Positions 41,721 through 52,488 of a DNA stretch of 64,000 bases are shown here, piece by piece (the stretch's first letter is position 1; each line of letters starts with the position of its first letter). Made by a program: the position numbers and the translations under genes. The DNA is taken from contig CM060734.1 in assembly GCA_030704615.1 (NCBI GenBank), positions 17,796,001 to 17,860,000 on the forward strand, written 5' to 3'. This DNA is from Takakia lepidozioides (taxonomy: Eukaryota; Streptophyta; Takakiopsida; Takakiales; Takakiaceae). The notes beneath the pieces are model-generated. The model was not told the origin of the DNA. It made no database searches and was given only the letters and a program-made list of their open reading frames with translations.

Positions 41721-44194
41721 TTCATACATATAGCAATTTAAACGAAAGTTGATTCTGTGATTATTATTTGTTCTAAAGGAACAACTACGGTAGAGTAAGG
41801 GGATTCAACGTTTCCAGATAATATGAAAATGAATATTAAAAGAATACAGTTCAGTCTGACTCAGAGTCAGTACAATGTATCCCCTCTTCCTCTGCATCTA
41901 AGTCTAAGTATTTTAGAACACCGGATCCACGCGGATACACCTACGGCTGGCCACTAAAAAGTCAGGGGATAGGGACTCGGACGCGTGAAGTGCCATTGCT
42001 TCGGCATAAACAGGGAGCAGAAAATTGGAAAGGGGGCTGTCGAAAACAGACTCGCCAGAAATGACTGTATCTCCTGAAGATCCACCGCTGGCTTTCCTGA
42101 AAGACAGCCTGAAAAAGTTATTACTGTAACTTTGATGTTATCGAGAAATTGAGTATGACTCCCAAAGAGGGTTTAGCACTTACTCACATGAAAAGTCGTT
42201 GTCGACCTGCTTATCTTCGGGATCGTCATCATTTCGAATATGAATCCGATCAGTCTGTGTGCCTGAAGTGGAGCCAGACAAAAGGGGGAGGAGCACTGTG
42301 TTGTAGAGGTCAGAATCACCCTCCATACCAAAAAGGCTTCTTCCGCCTGCCTTGCATGCGTGGTAAGTTGCTCCTGCACCAGACAGGAGAACATAAACAG
42401 TTTGGAGGAGGGGATTTAAGCAGATGAAACTGTTGAAAGGAAACCAATTCGGAAGGGAGAAAACGAACCTGTGGACACAGAAAGATCGACCAACCCGTGC
42501 AGAGCGGTGGCTGCATGACTCCAGCAGTATTTGCATGAATGCTGGTGACTTTTCCTTTGCACCTCTCCAGGGAGTGCCATCTGGTCTCTTCAGAGTCTGA
42601 CTGGACTGCATGAAGTTGTACAAAATGTCATCGACATGGGGCTCATAGGGGGGGTTGACGAAACAACCCTGGTCAGAAATCTCAAAGCTGCGGATGGAGG
42701 ATGGTGTCTTTGATGTGCGAATCCTCCGCAGGCAGATCGCCTCGAACATCCTCGTCTGGCAAAGATAGCAGGTTAGTGTGGTAAACACAATCTAAAGTGG
42801 AAGTGTGTACATCGGCTATTCAGAACTCTGACACCAAAAAACCATGAATCGTTGATGATCGGTGTCGATCATAAAACATTCTACTAGAGTGGAGCTGCAG
42901 AGAAAATTGAAACTCATGATCAAAGCATAAGCAGAAGGCAGACGGCATACCAGCTGACCAGGGAAACCCCTTTCACAAGGTAGAGGCTGTTCACACAATT
43001 CCATGTGCGCAAAACTTCAAACCCTGAAGACTTGAGGTATGATGCCAATGCCCGACGACTATCATTGTCACATGACTGAAAAAGCAGAAGTGTCCCTGCA
43101 TCAGAGAGGAAATTGTTACAGAACCCGAATACCCAACTCCAGTAGTTGTCCTCGAATTTGTTCCACCCTGGCGTCTTGCCCTTTGGAAGAACTTCTGGCA
43201 CAGCCTGGCCATCCGGGATGTCGAGAATGACAATGTCGGCCGCATAAGTTTTCTGCACACCGCACACGAAGGTGGGACCTGTGCTCACCTGCAACAGACA
43301 TGTTTTTTATAAGAACGATGGCAAGAATGTTTTCAAAGAACGAGACTGAAATACTGCCAACGAAACATTCAGAGAAAAAGGAAAGAAAATGGAATTCTCA
43401 CCAGATTGAGGAATGAGATTATATTGTCCCAGGTAGGGGATGGCACCCCAGTGTATCCTCTCTTTCGACTCTGCATCATCGAAAGCCAACCCTCATTAAC
43501 AATTTTCATCTCTCCTGCTGAATCAGAACGGGAAGGGTGTGGCTTGGCATCGAACACGCACTGAAGAGTGCGGGTATATCTTCCAGCAGTAAAGTCCTGC
43601 CCACTCTCCATCTCCTTTTCATTCTCCTTCCCCTTGTCCTTTTCCTTCTCTTTGGACTTGTCTTTGTCCTTTGGCTTTGCTGGTGAGATGGCTATGACAT
43701 CAACAGCCTTGTCTTTTGGTTTGCGGCCCGCCTTCTTTCCCTTCTGCGGCGTTCCCTGAGCATCAGGCTCCTTGGCAGCCAAGGTTGCTATGTTTCGTTG
43801 ATACTCTTCGTCAGTCAAAGGCGCCAGCATCTCAGCGTTATTGTTCAAGTATTTCATATGCTGTTCTTGAAAGGTCGTGTGCTCAGGTGGGCAGTCAAGG
43901 TACCACCCACAGTCTCTGAAGTGAGAAGGACTCCAGTCCTTCAATATCCCTGCAGTATACATGGTTGGATCGTTTGCAGGGTCCGACCACATGTCAAGAT
44001 AGTCGGGAATTCCGCTCAGGTGATTTCCTTCCATAAGCACATATTTCGTGTACCTGAAAAAAGGAGATGAATCCCAACCCACAAAAGCGCTCAGTGAGTA
44101 AGATGCAAGTAGAACAGAAAGAATAAAACATGGATTGAAATGGCTCTGACAACTGCTCCAAGGACCTTTCAGGACCACACTACTGCTCCAGATA

Positions 44195-44918
44195 TGAATG
44201 TCGTCAACGCCATTCAGAACATTCCATTCCATGACACTGTAAATACATCCTAATCCAGGTGAATGCAAATAAGCGATTAGAAATGACACAGACATAGAAG
44301 TGAATGTCGTCAACGACATTCAAGAATGAAGCCAAATTATTACTGAAATGAAGCAAAATCACAGGATGGAAATAAAAAAATTGAGTAAGGAACCATCCAG
44401 GAAAACTCAATGCACATTCATAACGAACCTATCACTGAGGACCTCACAACATCACTGTATGTGAATGGCGTCAACGCCATTCACAAAAATACAAAAAAGA
44501 AACCAATTACTTAGCTCCCCAATCCATGAATATTGAATTTGTCGTTTTTTAATAATACAGACACAGCTGTGAATGTCGTAACGACATTCACTTTGGATTT
44601 CTTAAAACAGAGCTTATGAAGCCTCCATATTCATCGCAAGAGGAAAAAACAATGCAGAACAACTGAATGTCTGCATTGACATTCAGCAAAATGAAGTGAT
44701 CAACCCTCATTGTATCCTCTATGGACATTACAAAAATTTAAATAACCTTGAGGACCGCACAACAACTCCGTATGTGAATGTCGTCAACGCCATTCAAGGA
44801 CATTATCAATTCTAATCAGGGACAATATAATTGCACCCTTAGATCCTAACCAGGTGAATTCATATACTCGCTTAAGAATGACTCAGACAAAGAAGTGAAT
44901 GTCGTCAACGACATTCAA
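44195..44918. repeat. Family-3 palindromes in intron 5 of R gene B
   Basis: Seven sites of ATGTCGTYRACGACAT type (many with one changed arm base) at about 44196, 44301, 44463, 44573, 44664, 44775 and 44897, in the 0.94-kb intron 44054-44997. Spacing is 90-160 bp. The core CGTYRACG replaces the CGGYRCCG core of families 1 and 2. Confidence 0.9.
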
Positions 44919-46787
44919 TCTGGATCTAAGATTGCAATCCATATGAAGCCACAATTTTTCCCAAAAAAACAGTAGAGTTTCAAGTATGACATTTCACCTG
45001 TACACAACTCGCATCATGGCCCACTCTCCTCCAACCTGACTGTCAAAGTCGTTGGACCGTAAAATGTTACCATCTTTGGAGAACTCCCGGAAAAAACAGT
45101 ATCTCCAGGTGAGACCTCTCCACTTCCTTATGTATGCCTCCAATGACATTTGGGGAGGGGAAACAATCGCAATGTTCAGGTCCTTCAAAGTCTGATCCAG
45201 CACAATGACGGCGCGCTTTTCGAGCTGCAAATAGTATATTTGTCAGAATTGCAAAAAAGAAACACATCACATACTTGAAGATAAGAAACAGCATGTTCGA
45301 ATACACACCTGACTCCAAAATGTAGCCTTGTGGAGCCAGTTATCAAACACCAAATCACTGATTCCTTCCACCTTTGTGCCAGGCTGTATGGTGCTCTTTG
45401 GGAACTGATTCAAGTCCTTTACTGTTTGATCTGAGTTCCATATCTCCAGCCACCTTATTTTTGTTTGTGGGTCGACCATCGATATGGCCAGCCGGTGCAA
45501 TTTCTCCTGCTGCATCTCCGGATGCACATGCTTGTCATAGTGTGTTTTGATCTGCTGAAGGAACTCAGGACCAAGTCCAGGATCTACTATTCTAAGCTGC
45601 TTTCCGAAGGCTGACATCAATTTGGTTCTTCGCATCTCAAACTCCTTCTTTATTGCAGCTTCCACACCCTTTGATGTCCTTAGTTCCTCTGGTGTAGTGC
45701 GGTAATATTCGGATTTTCCCTTCTCAGCTGCCTCTGCCAGTTCTTGCTGCATTCATTCAAGTAGTGATTAGCTCCGAAGGGACTCTAAACATGTATTCGA
45801 AAAGTAAACAGATTACAGACTCGGGCTTACCGCATACATGTACTCCAGAAACGCCTCTCGTGTCAAAGAATACCAAGTGCCTGCAGCTCTTCCTGTTTCG
45901 CACTTCTTGATGATATTGGGTGGTAGTACTGTCCGAAAATCATCCAGCTTCATCAGACCAATCCTCTGAATTCGGAATAGTGTGTGAACCAAGCTTGTTG
46001 TCACATGCGATTTCTCTGTCGATCTGCAAAAACATTGGAAACATTGCATTCCTTAACACTGTTTTTTGAGGATTAACAAGACACTACAGAGGGAATGAAA
46101 TCTCCTGGATGACTTACTTGTTCACGTCGTGCATAGCTGTAAGAAGCCTAGCGATGTCGTTTCCTGGATCCAAAACCATTGCCTCCACAGCAACATGCTT
46201 GTCTTTGTCTTTCGAATGGTGTTTCTGAATGTATCCCATCCATGCCAGCAATCGGTGGTTGCCGTCCCAGACGTAGAACATGTGGTTGCAAAATTGCTGG
46301 GTGTTCTTTCCCATCATGAGGCCCAGCTCGAACTCCTCATTGGCATCTTTCCAGCACTCATCCCAGTTATCACTGATCTCTGGAGAAACTAATGTGCTTT
46401 TCCCATTTATATCCGTCAGGGACACATAAAAAACTTGTGCACCAAGTCTATATCCATGCACAAAATCACTCTCCAATTTTGTTATGTCATGGGAAAGAGG
46501 TGGACGCACAACAGGCATTGATATCATCCGGCACAGAGGTATGTCCAGACGCCCTCCAGATACGAGCATGTCCCTTATAACCTCCTGAGAGTTTACCTTC
46601 TGGAATGACATGAGTTCTTTCACCTTGTCAAGGTAGTGCACTTCGGATTCATCTGCTTCATCTGTATTCTCTGAGCTTTTTGCGGACTCGTCCCCATCTC
46701 CAGATCCTTTCCCCTCTGATCCTGTAGGCTTCGACCTCACAGTTTTCTGCACGATGCCATTCAGTTCTGACTAAGTCATTTGCAAAT

Positions 46788-47108
46788 AGTGAATGGCGGT
46801 AACGACAATCACTCTGTATCAAGGAAACTCACCATGAATGGTGTGAAAGAATTCAGCACAATCTACAGATGCAAAGCCGAGACTGCCGTATTCAAAACAA
46901 AAGTGAGAGCGATAGCGAACGGCGTTAACGACAATCACAAAAGATAACAACCTGCCGGATCGGTGTTGTGAAATGACATATATGTGCAACTGATTGGCGG
47001 CAACGACATTCAGTAGTTTAGGGAGAATAGTAAGTGCAGACTCTCTCTTCAAACACATAGGTACATAAATCTCATGAGCAGAATCGAATGGCGTTAACGA
47101 CGCTCGCG
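46788..47108. repeat. Family-3 palindromes in intron 1 of R gene B
   Basis: Four sites with CGTTAACG, GGTAACG or GGCAACG centres at about 46789, 46917, 46993 and 47086, in the intron 46747-47187. The arms (GAATGGCG...CGACATTC) are somewhat more degenerate than in intron 5. Confidence 0.85.
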
Positions 47109-47583
47109 ATTCAGTAGTTCCTGCTAAAGAATGGAAGAGGAAGGACTCCTTGAAAGGCAATCACATAGACTATATGATAAAACTTACTGGCACCTTCTTA
47201 GGTTTTGAACTTTGATCCCCTTCTGCAGCTTTCCTCTTCCCTCTCACATCTGCTGGAGTTTCTGTCTGCGCAAGGGTTTCTTGACCTTCTTCAGGTTCGG
47301 CGTTCCGCGTGCTTCCACCTTCTTCAGTGTCCCTGCGATTCATCTCTGCCTCCACAGGCTGGCGCACTCTTATCGCCGGCTGTGTCGCAGCCGCTGCCTC
47401 AGTCTCCGTCTGCTCTTGTGAATCAGTCTCCGCGTTCACCTGCTGCCTTGGCCCTGTGTTCTCCAACAAACGACGCCTCGTCATTTGCTCTCTTGCTCTG
47501 CGTCTCTCTCTAAGGGAAGTAAAATAAAGAGACTTTCTTCTCTTTCGTATTCTAGAAGGAACCCTCTCCAGCTTGACTACCAC

Positions 47584-48339
47584 TCTCCCTCTAAGCGCGA
47601 AAAGTAGAAAAACGCAGTGACTCCCGATTTCTTGCGGGATAACCTGTGTTCTTGCGTGTCTCTAGAAGCATCGGATTCCCTCCCGCGTGACCGTTACACA
47701 TAGTCGTTTCGATATTAGTGCACATGCCAGCAATTGGTGTACAGCTGTTCGTATTCAGTTATGGATGTCTGACGTGTGCCGCCCAAAACAAAACGGCGTG
47801 TTCTAAATTATAACTGGTTCAATATTTAAAAAGAACAGCGAATCCCAGAAATTGATGCGCAGTCTTAAACAAATAAATATAAATGAACGAGAGTTTGATG
47901 ACAAATTTTGGAATATCATACACGGTCATCCTTGTTATCCAAACCCCACATTCGTTGCACATTTGGAACTTTCCAGGTGCGCATGATCATTGGTAGTAGT
48001 ATATAGATACATTTACTTAATCTGCAATCCCATTCTCGGATCCTGTGGCATGCTTCCAGGAAGTCGGCTTTGTTATTGGGTTTATTGATGAGGTTCTGAT
48101 TAACGGTTTAACAGTTGCCGACACTGCCCCTATGGATTCTCTGACCACTGGGCCCACAAGAAAAGTAATTAAAATGGACGGCTGCATATCTGGAATGAAT
48201 AACAGAATATGCACAGTCGTTATCTGAGCTTCCTCCGCCATATGCTCTGCTCATTCTTCAACTGTGTTCTGGAGACAGCAGTAAACCGATTTACACTAGA
48301 TCTGCGATAGCAAGGTACAAACATACTCGAGGAAGGAAG
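47584..48339. promoter_or_regulatory. Divergent promoter region between genes B and A of element R
   Basis: A 0.75-kb spacer between the two start codons with no palindromes and no gene. It is A/T-rich around 47800-47900 (ATATTTAAAAAG, AAATAAATATAAATG). It must contain both promoters; I cannot fix a TATA box with confidence. Elements P and Q have the same divergent layout, but there the palindromes fill this spacer. Confidence 0.45.
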
Positions 48340-51300
48340 ATGGCTTCCTCTGAAGCGGAGTTCTTCTCAGACGACAAACCAGTGCCGTTCTCCCAGGAAG
48401 TCCTTGACAATGGATTTGCAATTGTTCTGGAACATGTCTTGGCTACCCGTTTTCAGCTGCAGAATGGCTCCATCTTTTTGGAGAAAGAGGTTTACGATCT
48501 GAAAGGGAAGTTGGTGAAATATTCTTTCCAAAACCGTGATGAGACGGCTCATATCAGCCAGTGGAGAGTGCGTCCTGGTCGATACAGAGTACTTGGAGAG
48601 CCTCGGCGAAAGTCCCTTGGGTCATATGTGACGCCCGGACTGCTGCTTCGGTCGTTGAAGACAAGAGGGAGGTGGTGGTGAAAAAAGAACAGACGTCCTC
48701 CACTCCAATCGTTGAGCTTTCGGATTCTTCCGATGATGACATAAGTGAAATTCCAAATCCAGTCCTTCCTACTGTGGTTGCAGAAGCTGATGAAGAAGAG
48801 ATTTGTAGTGTCATTCCAAAATTGCGGGCGATGGGAGGAATGGCTGGATTCAAAAGCGAGTTGCGGGGAATTGATTGGGAATCTTTGAAGCAGGTGCCTG
48901 TGAAGTTCTTGCCGGAGACTTTTGATGGCGATATCCTATTCGAGCTGCCTCCTCCTCCGCGAGTTGGAGGTGTAACAATCATGATGCATGGAATGGACAA
49001 GAAACACGACGGGCACCCGTGGTGCAGAACAAAAACATCCAATATTCAGAATGATGACAAGCTTGTTTTCAGGAGGACAGTTTGCAATGGACACCTTAGG
49101 TGTGATAATTTGAATTGCAGACACTTTCTTCAGTCTGGAGTTCATAATCAAAGCGAATGGGAGGGTCTGGCAGAGAATCCATTTCAGCCTGGGACTGCCC
49201 CTCCACCGGCAAACACTTTCGTCTGCAAACTTGTGCCATCCTGCTTGGCGCTCTGCGGAGCAAGAATGTACTATGTTGTCCACCGTTTGAATACAATGAC
49301 GAGAGCTTGTGTGCATTTTGGATTCCATAACCATCCTGTCTCGAAGGGGGATTACAGGGAGAGTGTTGAGACAGTATCGAGGTTGATCAAACAAGAGTTC
49401 GGGAGAAACCCATCCGCAACAACATCTGCAATTGCTCTTGGCGCAAGCAAGTCCTTCTTGGAAAGCCATATTTTGAGTGAAGGAGATTCTGTGGGGACTA
49501 AACTTGACGGTGCAGCATTGGACCTGGTCATGGATCATTTCTCCACTTTAAGTTCACCTAACATTCGGCATCAGATCAATGCATTGAGAATGGGCTCTGG
49601 GATCAGAGGCTACATAGACAATATTTTGGAATTGAAACGACTGAGCAAGTACGATTACATCCAGGACAATGTATTCCCAGGTCAAGGTGCCATCAAAGTT
49701 TTTCTTTTCAAAATGTCGACTGTTGGGGAGGGCAGTGGGGTTAGCCTCGTGAAGCGGATGCAGAAGACTGGGGACTTGCAGAACTGTTTTCTTATGTTTG
49801 ATCATGTGAAACGAGTGAAGGATTGGACGACAATGGCTTGTCATGTCTACGATCCAGTGTACCAACGAGTTATGACAATTGCAGTTTGTGACATGCAATC
49901 CGAGGATACGGAATCCCAGAAGCTCATGTGGAATTCCCTGATACGTGTCATGGGCTGCCATGGGCTGCCATCTCCAAATTTTGCAGGTTTCATGGCGGAT
50001 AGTGCTCAAGCAAATTTCAATGCTATTCGTATTGTCTTCGGATCGGGTGACCAAAAGTGCCTATGCCAGGAAGAGAGCGTACATGTCTATTCCATTGGAC
50101 ACAATCTCTGGAAAAACATACAAAGTCGGACATCAAACCAGAGATGCAGACTCAGCACCGTAAATTGTGCAAAGAGTACAAAGATGCTAGAACAATGAAG
50201 GAGGCGGACACTTTGTTCCAGACAATTCGTGCCTGGTGGTTCTCTTCTGGAGCTGCATCACTTGAGAGTATGAGAGCATTGGAAGATTGGCTGGCGTTTT
50301 GGCACTTCCGGTATAGACAGTGGGGAGCAGCCATGACAATGGTACGAGGCTTCTATTTCATGCTTTATTCATACATTTGCTTTCCATATTTTTATTGCTT
50401 TCTTTATGTTGTTTCCTGTGCACTATTCTGAAGTGTGGTTATCCTCTTTGCAGAACATGTCCATTGAGGAAATGGCAGACATGCCATCTTGCAATTTGGC
50501 AGAAACTGTGCACAATGCATGGTTGCAGCAGTCTGGGAAAAGAGGTCGGGATTTGTATGTGGCAACAACAGATGATTTGATACGTGCCTTGCAACAACAA
50601 ACCCGATACCGTGATTTCTTACGAGGTGGGGTTGGTGGCAAGGGTTCGGACAAATCGGAGTTGATGTTGCGTGCTGCAAACAGATCTGGGGATCCAATCA
50701 AGATAGCACGGGCGGTGAGCATGTATGCCCAGGGAACGCCACTTGTTTCTAGAGTTCCACATCTTGAAGGGAGGAGAGATTCGGCTCCTGTAAGAGGAAA
50801 TTGAACACTCCACCTGGTTCGGATTCAGATTCCCACAGGGCAGACCGTGATAACTTCTCGAAGCCTCGTGTTCCCCTGCATGATAGCTCCGTGTCCGGAA
50901 CCTCCATTGTGGAGGAACCTCCAACACGACGGCAAGCTCCAGCATCAAACCGTGCCACTGAAATGGTGCAGGAGAGAAACAACCCCCTTGATGTGCTTGA
51001 GTCCGCATGCCCCAACCACGTTTGGCACATAGAACGCACAAGTGTCGGGTCTCGTGTGAAATGTACAGCGATCAGGGCAACTAATTTCGAGAAGTGCACT
51101 TCATCTATATCCAGAGGTGGTGCCCGAACTCCTGCTCCGACTTTCACGGGCTTGATGCGTCCATACGGTCAACCAGAAGCCAAGAACCACAAGTTCTGGT
51201 TCTGCGCAGATGATTGTGCCAGATGTGTGCATGGAACTGTGCGTCCTTCCGTAGTGATGAAGCCATCTCCTCCAACCGTTTGGCCCGTGAAGGTGGGAAC

Positions 51301-51838
51301 ACATCTCAGCTTTCAGGAGATTGAAATGCTGGAGGAGGCAGGTTTTTCCCTTGCGAGACAACCCCAACTCCATGCATGTGCTACTACTCCTGCGTCCTCC
51401 CGGGTCCCCCCGGCAAATCCTGACTTGTGGCCAACCAAACGAGATGGAAAGCTCGTTCGGCGTTTCCCTCCAACCGCTGAACACTTTGGCAAAGTGGAGT
51501 CCGCAAGAATGCTCCAAGCTCGTGTTGGAAGCACCACGGAAGTACCCGATCCAGGATATGGTCGGGTATTCACAATCATCACTTCCACATCTGCTGTTCA
51601 TGACAGGACCTACGACATCACGGTTTCCAATTTCCCCAATTGCACATGTCCTGATTTTGTGAATATGCTATCAACCAGTTTGGGCAAGAGAGGTAAATTC
51701 ATACCCTGCAAACATTTGTATTTCATATTTTTGAGGAGGATGGTTTGCGATCCCAAACGTGACAACTTCATTCACCAGGCCACTATGAGTTTCAACGAGG
51801 TCGATACTCTTTTGCAGCGGGATACAACACATGGGTAG
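48340..51838 (+). pseudogene. Element R gene A: MULE transposase with SWIM finger, few frameshifts
   Basis: The start ATG at 48340 opens the family N-terminal domain ('DNGFAIVLEHVLATRFQLQN'). A frame change near 48600 leads to the 545-residue frame to 50198. This has the acidic 'VELSDSSDDD', 'HDGHPWCRTKTSN', 'CNGHLRCDNLNCRHFL' and 'LVPSCLALCGARMYYVV' (zinc-binding), then 'LMFDHVKRVKDWTTMACHVYD' in part and 'FAGFMADSAQANFNAI' (catalytic aspartate region). A 1-bp loss near 50050 puts 'RERTCLFHWTQSL' (C-x2-H motif) in another frame. An intron at 50342-50453 precedes 'NMSIEEMADMPSCNLAETVH'. A second small shift near 50788 leads to the last frame, with 'HKFWFCADDCARCVHG' and the SWIM finger 'CTCPDF' ... 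'PCKHLYFIFL'. The stop is at 51836-51838. Cut-and-paste transposition in the nucleus is the family role. Confidence 0.88.
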
Positions 51839-52220
51839 CATGAACTATGTAATGTGGTATGTGGATGACCATGATTTGAAATGTGTGATTCACATCAATT
51901 CGTCGGCTGTGCAATGATATGGCCTCCAACTATACGGAGTGAGGTCTGAGTGACAACTTTTAGGTAGTGCACATTTGTCATTGCACCGTTCGAAGTCTAC
52001 ATGTCTTGCTGTCGCTATGCACTACAATCATCTTTTGAAGATGATCATAACTCTCATTGTTATTTGAGGAGGGAGGAAGTCTTCTCGTGGCAGCCTTTAT
52101 GGCGCACACTTTGTGAGGATATTTTGTCGTCTTCGTAATTGTAAAAGTGAAACAAACATTTGTAATTGTACAATGTTGGATGCTGCAATTGTAGGCCTCA
52201 ACGCTCGTCTTGATTCTATT
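51839..52220. other. 3' flank of R gene A; nothing else seen
   Basis: No coding similarity and no palindromes. It probably holds the transcript end; no clear AATAAA was found. Confidence 0.4.
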
Positions 52221-52488
52221 TAGGCAAGATTCCCTGCATTAATTCCACGGTCATAGGACCATCCACGGTTATAGGCGGCGCATGTTAATGCTGACGTGGC
52301 AGTTGACGGACAGTGCCACGTCATCATTTACCGCCACATCAGCATGCTGACATGACGCTCACGCCACGTCAGCATGTGTGCAGGCTCACGCCACGTCAGC
52401 TGGCGTGAGCGTACGCTCACGCCACGTCACTCCTGCGTGAGCGTACGCTCGCGCGCTCACGTGCAACGCTCACGCCATTGCGTCGTTG
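52221..52488. repeat. Right subterminal repeats and terminal inverted repeat of element R
   Basis: CCACGTCAGC and GCTCACGCCACGTCA words recur, and two copies of the palindrome GTGAGCGTACGCTCAC(G) lie at about 52402-52420 and 52435-52452. The end mirrors 41155-41198. The TSD CTGTTCAGG follows at 52489-52497. Confidence 0.9.

Larger units (their letters stand above)
41913..47583 (-). pseudogene. Element R gene B: ParB-like / DNA-methyltransferase-like fusion, one frameshift
   Basis: Ten exons, minus strand: 47583-47188, 46746-46118, 46023-45831, 45746-45309, 45224-44998, 44053-43402, 43288-about 42951, about 42770-42466, about 42387-42180, about 42112-41913. Exon 1 is a basic then acidic N-terminus. 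Exon 2 holds the ParB-like domain ('IPLCRMISMPVV', 'FYVWDGNHRLLAW'). Exons 3-5 give the middle region ('RIVDPGLGPEFLQQI', 'IRWLEIWN'). Exon 6 has a charged repeat linker (KDKDKSKEKEKDKGKENE). Exon 7 has 'DIVILDIPDGQA' (motif IV site). Exons 8-9 give 'KSPAFMQILLESC', then 'VDLSVSTG' joined over the intron to 'ATYHACKAGGRSLFGMEGD' (motifs X, I, II). The last exon has 'FLLPVYAEAMALHA', a tail motif kept in all copies. An extra G near 42497 shifts the frame before motif I. Otherwise the copy is nearly whole, with intron positions shared with P and Q. Confidence 0.87.
41155..52488. mobile_element. Element R: complete MULE-type transposon with genes B and A (11.3 kb)
   Basis: It is bounded by a perfect 9-bp target duplication. 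Terminal inverted repeats of about 44 bp share GGCGTGAGC and CACGTGAGCGCG with one indel; the outermost bases are CA...TG. Subterminal DNA repeats GCTCACGCCACGTCA and the palindrome GTGAGCGTACGCTCAC. Genes: B on the minus strand (47583-41913) and A on the plus strand (48340-51838), divergent from a 0.75-kb spacer. Family-3 palindromes occur only in introns of gene B. It is the youngest of the three elements by nesting, yet genes A and B both carry small frameshifts. There is no gene C. Confidence 0.92.
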
